A stretch of DNA of 64,000 nt from Siniperca chuatsi (Eukaryota; Chordata; Actinopteri; Centrarchiformes; Sinipercidae). This document shows positions 25,795-40,000 of this stretch, one piece after another. Made by a program: the position numbers and the translations under genes. Positions within the stretch are counted from its first letter, which is position 1; each line of letters opens with the position of its first letter. The notes below the pieces were generated by a model. That model saw nothing but the letters and a program-made list of their open reading frames with translations, was not told the origin of the DNA and did not search any database. The stretch covers positions 12,603,001 to 12,667,000 of the forward strand of contig NC_058064.1 in NCBI RefSeq assembly GCF_020085105.1, written 5' to 3'.

Positions 25795-25935
25795 TGTGCT
25801 CAAATGAGGTGTGGTATCCCACCACAATATCTTTTGGAAGAATGTTCATCCCTCCAGTAGAGTTCCAGAAACTTCTGCCAGAATCTATGAAAAGAGTACT
25901 GAAGTTGTTTTGGAGGTTTGAAATGGCCACATGGT
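25795..25935 (+). repeat. Interspersed repeat fragment
   Basis: It reads GAATGTTCATCCCTCCAGTAG, AGTTCCAGAAACTTCTGCCA, GAATCTATG...TGAAGTTGTTTTGGAGG, a pattern I know from many fish introns. The 3' portion of the same repeat (GGCCCAACAATTTTC...AGACACTTTATG) seems to lie alone at about 45555-45590. Confidence 0.5.
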
Positions 25936-28542
25936 GGATACTGGTGGTCTACTCAAGACACCTTTCTATGTTTCCACCTCAGTCTAGTCTAGTCTGGTAT
26001 TTGGATTGGAAAAGTCTCGCCATGTGTTGAAACATGTCTCTCATCAGCTGCACCATCATGCAACAGAGACACAAAAACATGTGCTTGCAGTTGATGTACA
26101 GTACCCATGCACATGAACAGAAACACACATATCAGGGCATGCTAGGCACAATCATACAATCACTGACAGCTGGTGGCTGAGGAGAACCAGCTCATTCAGT
26201 TCCTGTTGGGTTTGGAGTAACAGCTCACTAGAAGTGCGTTATTGCATGCGATGGCTTCACTGAAGGAAATCGAACTTTCGTGTTTGCTTCATTTGAGACG
26301 ATTGATAGTTGGACAGTTGAGGAGTGCTCAGTGGACTGGAAAATGGATCCCCTGATACATTCTCAGCTGTTTCTGTCTGTAGCTAGCTAACATGCCCAGT
26401 CTGTTATTCACAATGGAACAGCACCATCTGCATTGACAGACTTGTTCCACTGTGGGAGAGACTGGAACACTGCACTGTAAGGGGGCTGCGGTTTGGTACA
26501 GTTGGATTGGACAGTGTGTACATGTGAGTCTGTGTGTGTGTATATGGTGTCTTGGCAGACCTGTGGGTCTTGCCTTTTTGCCTCTGATCACACAAGGGAC
26601 TCATGACTCACTTTTTTTCCCTCATAAAACGTGCACATAAACCCATACACATAGTCAGGCAGGGAGTCCAAAACAAGTGGGTGTGTGGCAAACAATTAAC
26701 CATCGCCATCATTATTAAGCCATAAATATTAATGTCCATTCTTGGAGTTTTCATATTTGTGGCTGATGATAGTTTCACAGTTTGGCTGTACAAATGGCAA
26801 GAAAGGCAAGGCAGCAAGGAGAGAGAAAAAGACACAAAAGCAAGTAAGTCAAAGAGTAGTCAGATAATGGTTTTAAAGACTTTGACTTCGCACAAAAACT
26901 GGAAACAGCTAGTCAGGATCTGACCTCTAAATCTCACTAAATATCATAATAGAAAGCTTGCCACATAGATACAACAACAATCTGACACAGAACAATGGAA
27001 GAACACAGACTAAATACGCTCAGGTAGGGGAGACAACGAGACACAGGTGAAGCTAATTGACACTGGTGAAAACAATCAAAGTAATCAACGACAGGAAGCA
27101 AAACTACCAGACACATGAGGGAAGGAGAGTTTTTTTTAAAAATAAAACAGGAAATCAACTAGACACAAACCCAAAACCATGACATGTTTAAATTCAGATA
27201 AAAGCACATTGCACTTTGCTACGACCGCATTTAAACCCATTACATGTTAACACATGACAAATGTCTCTTTCTTTTCCTGTTTCCTCTCTTTATCCCCACT
27301 TTCCTCTTGCTCTACCTCTAATTCTTTCAACATGTGCAGTGTTACCATTTTAGTTGTCAGCATGTCTCGACATGCTACTAAGACAAATCCCTGTACATTT
27401 TATTGTAATTGTGAATAAAATGATTTAGCTTCTCTTTACCTATGGACTTTTTAAAATCTCTTCTGGCCAATATGCTTATTTATTTGCCCTTCACTTTTCT
27501 ATTACACTTTCATGTATACATGTCATGTGAAAACATTCAAATGTTCATGTGTTCAAATGTTTTCTGTCCCATTAAAGGATTATACACAATTGTACATCGT
27601 CTTTTGTGGATTCAAAGTTAGCTGTAAAATGCTCAAAATTTTAACATTTTGTTACATGTGTGTTGTTGCTTTAACCCTTGTGGTACTTGCTGTTACTGTA
27701 GTAGCTGATAATATTTGTTGTGCAGCTTCGCCTCTGCCGCTTCTCACTTGTCACTGTGGGTGTATCACCGCTTGCAATCCATCTAGTAGCTTGCTTGTTA
27801 GCAAACATTGTGTAAACAAGTAACCTACAACTATCTCAAAGAATTTACGTGCCAAATAGGACTTCATTTTTATTTGTATCTGTAATCTTGGAGGCAAGGC
27901 TCACCACTGCATCACCTTTACTTTGTCAGGGTTTTTGTTTGGCAAATCACTACAGAGCTTCCAGACGAATTTCACACTTCATTCACCCAAGTTAAAAATG
28001 TTCCGACACCTCCCTTTTTTGTGTGTTGCTGGTCCGTCCAGCATTGCCTGCTATCCCAAAGTACTTTGAGTGGTGATTCACTTGGATCCCATAGAAAAAT
28101 GAATAAAGATGAACTTCACATTGCTGCGTTTCACGCTGCGTTCAGTGTTCACCGTTAAATTTGGGTGACAGGACAAATACATCTGCCATCAGAAATACTT
28201 TGAATATATGGTCAATGGACTTTGTTGACAGGTTTAATGCAAGTACCATTTTATTTGTGTCTAATTAACATTCAAGGCAGCAAATGTGATGCAATTAATG
28301 AACTTCTAAAAGCACAATTTGTGTGGCATCATTAGTTGCAGTAGAATCACCCGAATAGCGTTTCATTCACTGATAGCTAGTGTTGGCAAAATGTCCTACA
28401 AAACATAAAACAACTCACCAGCAGCGATTAAAGTGGCAGCTAAATGGTTAAATTCTAAGTCAATATTTGTGTGAACTGACCATTGAAGACCTTTGAAAAT
28501 TCACCTCTCTCTCTTCCTCTGTTTTTTTCTTCATACACACAG

Positions 28543-28648
28543 CTGTGACCGGCCTCCTGTGTCCTGTCACGCTAATCTTCCCACAACAGTCTTCCAAGGT
28601 TGATCTGAATACCAAGAGGCCTCCCTTCCTCTCCTCTCCTCTCCTATC
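28543..28648 (+). other. lrrc17: 5' UTR part of the lrrc17 start exon
   Basis: The interval starts after an AG preceded by a strong C/T tract (28503-28540) and runs to the start codon. It is C/T-rich (repeated CTCCT just before the ATG). An out-of-frame ATG at 28545 opens a 77-codon frame overlapping the LRRC17 start, so it could act as an upstream ORF if this exon is used. Confidence 0.6.
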
Positions 28649-31600
28649 ATGCGTCTCCTCACCACCCTCCTCCTCTTGCTGTTGCTCCGGTCAGCCGAGC
28701 CCCGGAGAGGCCCTCGGTCAGGGGCTATGCAGAGGGGCGCTGGGGGCCGTGTACGAGGCAGAGGAAGGGCCGGAGTAATGAGACGTCAAACTCAGGAGTG
28801 TAAGGAATACATGGAGGCGGGAGAGAAGTACCTGGACTGCCAGGACAGGAAGCTGACCACCGTGATGCAGGACTGGCCCAAAGATATTCAGCACCTGCTG
28901 TTGGCAAGAAATAAGATTCAGGTACGTACAGACAATTTACACGTGCAAATGTATAGAGGCAATACAAAGACCACCTGTTGCAGTCCAGTTATAAGAGCCA
29001 ACTAGCAATAATTAACAGATTCTGAGAATGCCTCTTACTCTGACCCTGAATACAGACTGCTTGATGATACCATGAGCATCTGTGCACCATTTATTTGGGG
29101 CCGCGATCAAAGACAGATTTTTCTGTGTGTAGGTTTTTGCATGTCAGAGTGAGCACACCAGATGTATGTGTCACAGGTGGTTAGAGGAACAAAACAAAAT
29201 GCTTTGTCAGCGAGGTAATAAATAATAAAAGATGAATGAGTTATAAACAATGATCAGATCGGTGAAAAATGAACATACTTAAGATTTACTTTCATCCATT
29301 CAAGTTCAAAGAGCTGGGTTGTTGAATGATTGAGTAGTGAGGAAAAGAATGAACAAAGTGGATATTATTTTATTATTAGCTGTTTCTTTGGCATAGAATT
29401 ACAAACACTTAAAACATATGTAACACATTTAAAATGTAGTCACTAAAACTACAATCTGAGTATTAAAGCTATATCCTGCGATTTGTACTTAAAGCTGCAA
29501 TATATCTACACTTTTATATCAACAATGGGTCAAATGACTATGTGTACTGTGAAAGGTGTTGCTTGTAGTGACGAATGCATAGAGAAATATTACCCTCAGT
29601 ATAACTCATTTGTCTTTTTACGACTCACATCTTTACTATTTTGGTTCAGTCTCACCACTTTCATCTCCACCCTTAGGTTTTGAGGGACAACATGTTCTCC
29701 CAGTTCACCGAGCTGAAGAGCCTTGACCTCCAGCAGAACGACATCTCCATGATGGAGGACGGAGCGTTCAGCGGCCTCTCCCAGCTCACCACCCTGCTCC
29801 TCCAGCACAATGGACTGAAAACAGCCTCCGAGGAGGTCCTGCTCCCTCTGCCCCGCCTTACCTACCTCCGTCTCTATGACAACCCCTGGAGCTGCCACTG
29901 CCCATTGGACAGCCTGGTGAGGACCCTGCAGGTGCCTAGCAACCGCAACCTGGGCAACTACGGCAAGTGTGCGGAGCCCCTGTCACTGAGGGGCCAGAAG
30001 CTGAAGAAGCTGAGTGTGGAGTTGTTGTGTGCGAATGACAACCAGGTGGACAGGAGGCCGGGGGGCGGAGAGAGGGTGCGTCCGGGGACTCCACCAATCA
30101 AAGTGAAGCCAGAGGCCACGTCCATGTGCCACACCTACATGTTCCCCAAACCTCTGCTGGACTGCAGCGGTAAAGGTGAGACTGTCAAATTCTGTATCTC
30201 TGTACCTTTATTATCTTGTGTGATGTGAAATGTTGTGAATTTTGCTTGTTGTGGATGCTACGTCGGGATAACTGATAACACACAACCTATTCGACACATG
30301 ATAAAATTAGCATTCAGTTAAAGCAGTTGTAGGTACCTTTTAGCCATTCTAGCATCATGGCTCTGTAAATGGCAACGTTGGTCGGTTGGGCCACCACCAG
30401 ACTGATCCAGACTGAAATATCTCAACAATTGTTTGAATTGCCATGAAATTTGGTATACAAATTCATGCGATCACTTTTTACTTTTTACAGCAGGGCCGTC
30501 ATTAGGTCAAAATTTTAATTTGTCCAGTACTAGATGTACTTTGTTGTTAGTGCTAATTAGCAAACGTTAGCATGCTTACACGGTAAAGTACGATGTTAAA
30601 CATGTTAAACATTGTACCTGCTTTTTTGTTACTTTGTGTATGTTAACATGCTAATCGTAGAAAAGGTTTCAGTCGTAGTCATCTGGACACTGTTTTCAGA
30701 ATCAAGATGTTTCGGCTCCCATCCGGAAGTCATTCTCAATTGTGAAAAAATTGGACGGGAACTGGAAATTTAAGCTAATCTGAGTTACATAAGCCCTGCC
30801 CGCAGGAGGGAATCTGTCTGAGTATCTGTTAATAGCTAGTAACATGCTAATGTTAGCATTTAGCTTAAAACACTGCTGTGCCTAGGTACATCCTCACAGA
30901 GCCATTAGCATGGCTGTACACCCTTAGTCTTGTTATAACTATAATTAAACTATAGTAATCATTATGTAGGTTGAACATCTATAGGAAAACGTGTACTACC
31001 TGTCAATCACACGTGCACCAACTTTGTCCTTCATTAGAAATCCAATAGTTACTATGTCCCCAGAAAAAGGTCAACTTGAACCGAACTGAATATGAGGGGT
31101 GGCATAAACTCACACAAAGAATCACTTCATTGTTTCTGCATTAGAAACTGTTCATTTGCAGCCAAACCCATGTCAAATCACCCAGTGTTGTTACGTGGTT
31201 AGCTGAAGCTTTTCTACTTACTCGATGGTTATCAAGTGTGACGAAAAATAATTTTCCTGCCAAATATATCAATTTACTAAATAGACTGCCCTGGCAGAGG
31301 AGTACCTGGTATAAAACATACATTTGTTAGGTTTGCTGAGCACTCTCCAGATTAGAGTCATGCTTGCTTGATGAGTGAAATTTGGCACAAGAATTAGTTT
31401 GCTGTTAAATGTCTTGGTTACAACCAGGCTGAGAAAGCAGAATTGTGTTTGTTTTATTGAATTTGCCATGTGGGGTGTCTGAACCTCATTGGGAGGGAAG
31501 GAGCAGGCTCTGGGCTGGTCGTGGTCTGTTGCTTTAAGACATCATACTCTTTTGACATTATTTCAGTACATGAGGCTACCTGCTGTGATTGTGTTGTATC

Positions 31601-34600
31601 GTTAGACATTTTGAACAGTTGCATTGTGGTGTGTTCTTGTGTAACCTGTTGTGATGTTCAGCACTCAGATTTTTCTATTGTATTGTATTCTAATTTGAAT
31701 CATACATTCATTAATGTTCTGCAGATTTGTGCTCTCCAAGGAATTTGAATAGGCAGTAATAACCACCAGCATCTCAATCTGTTTGTGTTTTCAGTTCTAA
31801 CACTCAGCGTGGGTAGAAAGCTGCAGAAAAGATGGAAACAGGCAGGCATCAGTCAAAATAAAAGGAGGAGAGTGGGAAAAGCAAGTGCTTCTCCAACTTT
31901 CTTTCAGCTCCTCCAGTTTTCACATCTGGTTCTCTCTCTGTGTAAAAATGCCCCTATGAGGCTGCTATCATAGATACTGTAACTTCTCCAGTGCTCCATA
32001 AAAATGTTGTTTCAGTGCTGCTTTTCAAAGACAGACTTGAGGCAGGGACGACAATTTCTGAAATTGTGCAGACAGATTACTTTTTGTTACTTTAATGTGG
32101 GCTCTTTATTCTTGGTTGCTTTCTCATCTTCTCCCTTTTATCTGTGTTCTCTCTGTCCAGCACACCCCTTTCATCTCTCTCTTCTTCAAAGCACTAAAAC
32201 ATGACTTCTCTGACGGCCAAATAGCATCCGCTGTCAACACACCGAACTGAAGGACCAAGTGAGCGCCCAGATTTAAACGAGCAGCTGAATGCATCTATAA
32301 ATGGAGAGCGTATGCCCTTCGCAGAAAGCAGTCTTTCACAGAGCATCGGCAAGCCAAAACTACACAATGCAGCATCTGTGTTGTGTAAATGCTGGAGGAC
32401 GCTTTTTGCATATTTTCCTAATTTTCTTTTTTCTACAGTAGGACTTTTGAATTGATTCATTATCTGAACCACTATAAGGTTTCTCTGTTTTTTTTCACAG
32501 GCTGATTCTCTACATCTTTTCCTCTTTTTTTATACCCCGTAATAATTCTAACTCTGTATCCTGCCTCCTTCTAAACCATGCTCCACCATGAAAGCGATAT
32601 GCGACGTGTGAATGTTGCTTAATATACTACAGCTGTTGTGCATGACATTCAATACATGGTTTCTGTGCTTTCGATTTGCAAGGATGCTCATATAGTTGTA
32701 CTGGAAGCTGATACGAGCTGAGGTGTGGAGTCTTCATTTTGTTGTTTTCACTGCATTTCAGCATCAATGTTTTCATTAGTTGCATTGGCTGTATTAGCTG
32801 TCAGTCAGTGTGAAATCTAATCACAGGTAGATTATATCATTACACATGTTTTCTCCTCCCCCTTATGTCATGTTCAACAATCTAAACACTTACAGATGCT
32901 GGCAGAGTTTGGTATGCTGTGATATGATATAGCCATTGATATGCCAATTAACTTTCATTCTAAATATTTCTCCAATCCAGTATTTTAAAATCTACATTGT
33001 TTACATCCACATTTACTAGCTTGCATTTGTCTTCTTCTTCTTTGTCTGTGTTGTTGCATTGTTACCGCCACCAATTGTCGATTACTGGAATAGCGTGATA
33101 CCATCGGCGGGAATGTCTATTGTGTTGCGTACGTGCTTGTGCATGCACAACACAAACAGGGACCCACCTCTGAAAACATTTTTTCATAATGCAACTAGCT
33201 GTCAAAAACTTCACAGGGTACCTTTAATTTGCCTTAAGTTTGCGGTAATTTGATGAAATACAGCTTTCTTGTTAGAAATATGCATTATGTGAGTGCAATA
33301 TAAACTAAAATAATTAAGCTCTTAAAACTAGATTTTGACACAGGGTTCCCATACAAGACATGGCCACAAGTTAGCTAATAATGTTGGCCTCTTTTGCCCA
33401 GCATTGCACAGGAACATAGCTTATAACTCAATTGCAGGACTGTCAGCTTTAAAAATGAATTTGCTACAGTCAGACTATAACCCACGTGAGGAATTTGACC
33501 AATATCATCAGAATGATAATGGTAAAAAATACAAAGAAATTAAATTGAAGTGAAACTGAAGTGAAAACTATCTGTGAAGAGGGGGAACATGAGTGTGTGG
33601 ATGTGGAACAAATACGGGAGATGGTTTTCTTTGACATTGGACTGGAAAGCGAACGGGGAGCGAGAATTAGAAAATCCCGAGCAGAGTGGAAACATACTCC
33701 GATCTCCCTGTCACCAAACCCTATATTTTCCTCTTGTCTATCTCTTTCTCCCTGTTATTCTCCCCTGTCTCCATGTCTCCCTCACTCTGGTTTGAAGTCT
33801 GTTTCTCTGAGGTGAACCACAGCAGATTTCAGGCTCCACATCATTCTCGCTGGAGATCAATGGTATACAGAGTGGTTAGAGTTAATATGGGAGTTCTTAA
33901 GGTTCTTTTCTCCAAGATGGGATGTGGACTTGAGAGTTACTCTGTGGTACCATCAAAATGTGTCTTCAAATTACTTCCCAAGTAGTGCCAAGCCCCAAAT
34001 TGATACAGTGGACACATTGTTTAACTCCCCCTAAATAGTATGTATCCTCATCATCCCAAAATCATTGACATAATGTCTTGATAGCTTAATATTTTCTGTA
34101 TTTAGAAATAGGAGCAACTTGCTGGACATTTACTTTATTTGTAAGGGACCATGTACAATATTAAACATAAATGTTACCATTTGATGTATTGTACCAGAGC
34201 TAACTTAAAGCTAATTTTCATAGACATCTGTCGGCTCTGGCTAGCTAATATTCCATATGCAATTCCAGTGAGAAATGGCAGCTAGGAGGTGTGATAACAC
34301 TAACCTAGACTACACAATGTTAGCTCTACAGGTAGTGAGAAATGACCTGTGTGTGTCCCAAACCATCAGCCGGCAGCATGGGTTAAAAACACAGAAGCTC
34401 TGCTCACACAACTAACATTAGCATAAAAAAGTAACGTTAGTATAAAAAAAGTAGCGTTGCATAAAAAAGTAACATTAGCATATATGATATTACTGAATAA
34501 AGTCTCCTTATTCTGGATATTGTATTAGTAAGACAGTAGATATATGCCAGATGTGTTACATTAGTGCAAAACCAGCTTTTCATATCGATCTACCTGAGTT

Positions 34601-36969
34601 TTCAGTCATTCCAGTTTGTGTTTTTCGTACACATCTCATAATGTTGCTCAGAAACCCATCTACAGGGTAGTATTGGCCTACTTTTAGACTCTGCCTTCAA
34701 GACTGTGATCATAAGGTCAAGAAATCATTGGTTTCAGAAGTAACATAAATCCTCCATATCTACTTCAAACCATCTGAGTGGGCAGTAGAAAAGTGACTCA
34801 TGTATATGGTGAGTTGGCTGTTTCCCAGTCACACACACGGCCACGCGCATGATATTATGTCAGGCTCTCCCTAGACTGCCTGGATCACAGACAGCGGGCA
34901 TTTAGTCAGCAGAAAAAAATTTCCATAATGTCATTTGAGCGAGAGGCAGAGGTAGAGAGCATGAATGAGAAAGAGGACAGAATCAAACATCACTCTCTAC
35001 TAACAGCAGGATTTAGCTGCAGACTCTGCCAGGCGCCAAGAAGTTTTCCTAGTTTGAAGCTCCTGTCTACACTGGGAACTGTACAGCTGTTATGAAACTG
35101 AACTGATGTTTGACTTCTGGGGTTCACAGTTTCCCGAAGACATTTTTCCCACTGAGGTGAAAAGATCATTGAAACATTGTGAGAACAGACCATGGGATAC
35201 TAGAAATACTGAAACCAACTGTTGTATTACTGTAGGCAAGTTGGCAGTTACCTGCACTGTTTAATGGTCAAGGTTTGGATGGATATACCTTGGATGACAA
35301 TAGGTTGATTATATTTTGATTATTTTCTTTATTTTGTTATTCCCAAAACACTGTTGTCATGGTGACATGGTTACATCAGTCCTGGGCAAGACTGACTCTG
35401 GATGTATTCATTACGATTGGTAGAAATAAGAGTATAGAGAGTAGAGAGATAAATCTGGGGGTGTGGAGTTACAAAGAAGCTAACAGCTCAAGGCTACATT
35501 AGCCGCTACTAGCAAAACACACCCGAATCACTGAACAAACTGTCAGCGGTCGAGTTGCATTGTGGGTAATGTAGGTGCCACTACTAATGTTGTTTACTCT
35601 CAAGGAAACAAAGTAGCTTTAATGCACACCCGTTTGGAAAGGAAGTCTAATATGGAAACCTATTCTGTACTGTTGTCACTGTGAGTTAAAGCATTAAGGC
35701 AATAAACCTCTTTTAAAAATGTAGCATGACTTAAACCCTCAAGACCATCATTATAAAGGAGGACATGACTACCAATCTGTTCGTTGTAATAGTGATATTC
35801 TATAACAGAGTTGTCAGCATGTTTAGAAAAGCTTCACCTCTACCTACATATCTTTTGATTGAATGATGACAGAGAGTTATGTATATTACATAAAGTCCAA
35901 ACATAAACCGCATGCAAAATTCAGAGTCTAGAAGCAATTGTAGGGAATGCTGGTAAATGCTAATGATGGAAAAGACCCCAACTCAGTTCAGGTTTTTGCT
36001 TCAGCCTGGGCTTGATGATGATTATAGTAGTGTAGCTAAAAATAGTAAACAGAATATCCTCGCCTCTGTTCCTAAGGCATATACTGCATGTACCCTCAAG
36101 TTGGACAAATAACTGTACTATATATATTTCCTCTGCAACCATTATACCTCTAGTCTTGGGTCATATAATGTATGCAGTTAAGCAACTGAGGTGCAAGTGA
36201 CCTCAGATGTTTAAAGTTCAGAAGGTAACCATGTTAAATATGAACTAATTTACTGCTGCCTAATGCTACCATGCAGCAAATCTAATGCTAAGACATCAAG
36301 AAAACATTACCCGTCAAGCCATGGGGTGTGGATCCAAACCACAAAAATTCACTGCACTATGCACAGTTGACCCCAGAGTAATCATGTCAGCACTGTAAAA
36401 AAAATAACTGCTTCCCTTTCTACTGTCTAAACAGTATAAAACATTGCACCACCTGCTCCAAATAGAATCGGTATTGATGCACAAATGAAATATATCCTAC
36501 AGGTGTTGCCATATATTTCTATAAGTGTCCTATAAGACATTTTATAGAATATATGATGAAGAAAAGAGGGGAAAACATTTGGAAAAACTATTTCTTAACA
36601 CTACATGTACGTATAATTCATCAGCAGTGCTAGCCCATACCCTCTGGAGTAGGATGTGTAGATAAATGTGCAGATTAATGTTCTGCATTCCTACTAAATC
36701 ATGGAAATAGCTGAGCTCTATCTATTCAAACTATGTAAACACTGCTGTACAGTTACTGCAGTACTTAATCCATGTGTTATACTAATGCACGGTCTACATG
36801 TGTTTAACTAATAATGGACCCTCCATAGGATCTTTTGGCAAATGACTGACTGAGTAGCTGCAGAAAGTAATTCAAACCTGGCACTTTGACATAAAGCAGG
36901 CTAAAGTTTAGACTCCATAGAATAAATGGTGAAATCACTCAAAAATGTAACACCCAATGGCCAAACTAA

Positions 36970-37048
<79 letters not shown>

Positions 37049-40000
37049 GTAGCAGCAAAGCACAAAGCACTTCTTTTTTGGACAGAAAAGTCCAAGAGGG
37101 ACAGATGTTCACATGTGCTCAGAAATAATGACTCCAGCAGATTCAGCAAAAAACAAAACAAAAAAACAGCCCAAACCCAGTTATGAATGAATGACTTTCC
37201 TGACATGTCCTCTCTCTTTCTCCTTCTCTCTGTATGTTTCTTTATTCAGCAGTCTGCTCTGAGGAGGCACAGATGTTAAAGTAGGAAAGAGCCTAACACT
37301 ATCTAAAAGATTTGCTCCATTAAAAATCACAAGATACCCCAAAGGCTCCTGATAAAATGACTTCCTGAAAACACATTTAGCCTCAGGAAGCAGTGCTACA
37401 AGAGCAAGGGATTTGTAACATAACGAATCAAGATAATAAGCAAGATTATAGATGCTGTGCAGCTGTGAGTCGGGGCCGGGCATTTTGAGGAGGAAGAAGA
37501 AGAAGAAGAAGAAGAAGAAGAAGAAGAAGAAGAAGAAGAAGAAGAAGAAGAAGAAGAAGAAGAAGAAGAAGAAGGAGCAAGAGTATTATGAGAGAATTAT
37601 GTCTGTAATTTTTTTTTTTTTTACAAAGATTGATTGCTCCATAAATGACAAACTGATGTTTAAAGATGCTCTATTTCCATTGACTGCAATGGTTGACATG
37701 AGGCTAGAATAAAAAAAAATCTGTTTTTGAGATAAAATTCTGAAATTTACCACACTACATCTACATTAACTTCAAAATTTTGTAACTTTTTTTCACAAAC
37801 ATCGGAGATTTATTTTATCGGGAATTTGCAGTAGCTGTTTACCGTACTGTTTACGGCAAACCGTTTTGATCCACTGTAGGCTCAATTTTTAAAATTTCTG
37901 CCTGGCCCCTAAAAAATAGATCCAGCTCTTACCATATTTGGCTCAGCTTTTTTTGTTTGCTTTCTTACTCAGAGGAAAACAGGTCCTACTGGTCACAGAC
38001 ACCACTTATCCAGACTTAGCCTACTGTCACTGGTGAATACATCGTGTAGGAGATTATTCTCGTTCACCGTAAAACACAGAAGACCACTGCATGCATCTTT
38101 CTTGGACAGAGAGGATTTGTTTCTGGCTCAAAAGGTGGAAGTCTGATTTCTCACAAGTGAGCCTGGGAATGAGCCTGATGTGAGAGTGCCAGCATTTTAT
38201 TTTTCCAGCCCTTTCTTATCTGAAAATCTGCTTGGAAAAAATTGCAGAGACATGTACACCTAAGGCAGAGTGGGATTCCCTTTAGATTTCCAGTTCTCAC
38301 TGTGGAGGGCTGATAGCTTGTGGATCTTCAGAGTCTGTTCCTGCCTTTGTAAACATCTCTGCCTGCTGCCCACTCAACAGCCATCAATGCATTACATCAC
38401 TAAAGAATAACAATATTAATTACATTTCCTGAGTGCAATGGCTACATCTGTGTGCATGCTCTATTTGTGTCCTGTGTGTGTGTGTAATTATATTTTCTTG
38501 GAGTCTGTGATGATTTATGGTGCCATGCCTCCATGATAAGTGGCTACAACTGTGGCAATAAAGTGTGTGCATAAAGACTGCAACATCTGCACTGTAAAAA
38601 TGCCCATAAGCATTCTTCTGAGCACATTATAGAGTCCATGTAAATAAATACATGCAGGAAACTAGTCCACATGCATGTACACATGAATGCTCAACCACAC
38701 ACATATTATACACAATCTTGTTTTTTTAAATCTACAACATAAAGCAGTCATTTTATGTCAAAATAAACATTTGTTTGATTATATCTCAGTCAGTATTCAC
38801 TGCCTAAACACAGTCATGCGTCCTATCATCTGCAACCATTTTGCAAACTGCTTCAAAAACCCATGTTCAACCATTTTCATTTCAATGATACAGGTTGCAG
38901 GGGACTCCTACTCAGTTTTAAACAGAACTACACAATGATTGGCAGAGCAGATGTGATCTCGAATTTAGGCGATTTATCATATTTTTACAGACACTGACAG
39001 GTGAAAGTCTAGTGACTGTGGGAACCACAAAACCAATTCAAAATCAATTCAAACATGCATTTGACTTCAAAAGGCTTTGATCCAACAACCAAACTCACAA
39101 AAGTAGAACATGTGCAATAAGGGTCTTAACAGGAAGAGAAGCTCCATGTATCTGGATTCAAGCTTCATCTCTGTGGTTTCTGGGTTCGGGACAAAATGTG
39201 TCCACAATGACAAATTTTTATTTTAACTGTCCCAACATTGCAGGGATGACATAGCATTTGTGAAATGTGCTTCAGCGTAGGACTTTGATTTAAAACTCCA
39301 GAGAGGATCTGTTATCGAAATGGGAATATGTGGGAATCTCTGTTTCATACATTAGATTCTCCAAAGATACTCTTACAAGGGGGGAGGGAAATGTATATGT
39401 GTGAGGCTGGAAACACAGGAAGAGAGTGGAAACACTCTGCCCTGGCACAGAAGTGAAATATTGTTATACATGCTGTCACACTTGACTCCATCTTGAAAAG
39501 GTTAAATGTTGCACACAACCCACACAACATCTTGAAAATGTATAAGGATGCAGACAGATTGGATTTCCAGATCTCCTGAAGATTCTGGCACTTTGCACTT
39601 TATATTCTGATTTCATTTGTTGTGCACATCTGCCTCAATCCTCTTTTATTTTAAATCTTTACAAAAACCCAGTTTCTTCATGGCAAGTATTACGTTTTAC
39701 CTTGTTGAACAACCTATGTTTCTTTGTCTTTCCTTCTTTGCAGATTTGAATAACATACCATCTGACCTGCCATCTGACATTGTGAAGATGGATCTGTCCA
39801 GTAACAGCATTAAACATCTCAGGCCCAAACAGTTCCAGCTGTCCAAAGACCTCAAGCTGCTCAACCTTAGCAGCAACAGCCTGCGCCATATAGACATAGG
39901 TAACACAACAGCCCTACAATCCGAAACTCACACACACACACACACACACACCTGAGCACATACATCTCTGCATTTCAATACATTATACCATGGCCACAGA

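Larger units (their letters stand above)
19904..28542 (+). other. lrrc17: Putative intron 1 of lrrc17
   Basis: This 8.6 kb stretch has no recognised coding exon. It holds a tRNA-derived SINE (about 20775-20895), TG arrays near 21.4-21.5 kb, repeat family A copy 3 (about 22765-23290), a SINE-tail-like phrase (GCATTTAGTCGACGCTCTC at about 24082) and a fish repeat at 25795-25935. Whether it is one intron depends on the leader exon being real. Confidence 0.4.
30176..39743 (+). other. lrrc17: Intron 3 of lrrc17 (between coding exons 2 and 3)
   Basis: This 9.6 kb intron has donor GTGAGA and acceptor TTTGCAG. No exon was seen inside it. It contains repeat family B (about 30290-30930), a repeat at about 33040-33235, imperfect tandem units at about 34422-34490, a (TA)n array and a (GAA)n array. 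Confidence 0.85.

Noticed and set aside
34422..34490. Short tandem units as a CRISPR array
   Set aside because: Imperfect 20-base units with no spacers, in a vertebrate intron.
36926..37186. Frame with an IYIYIY run
   Set aside because: Translation of the (TA)n microsatellite.
37452..37712. Poly-lysine frame
   Set aside because: Translation of the (GAA)n array read as AAG.
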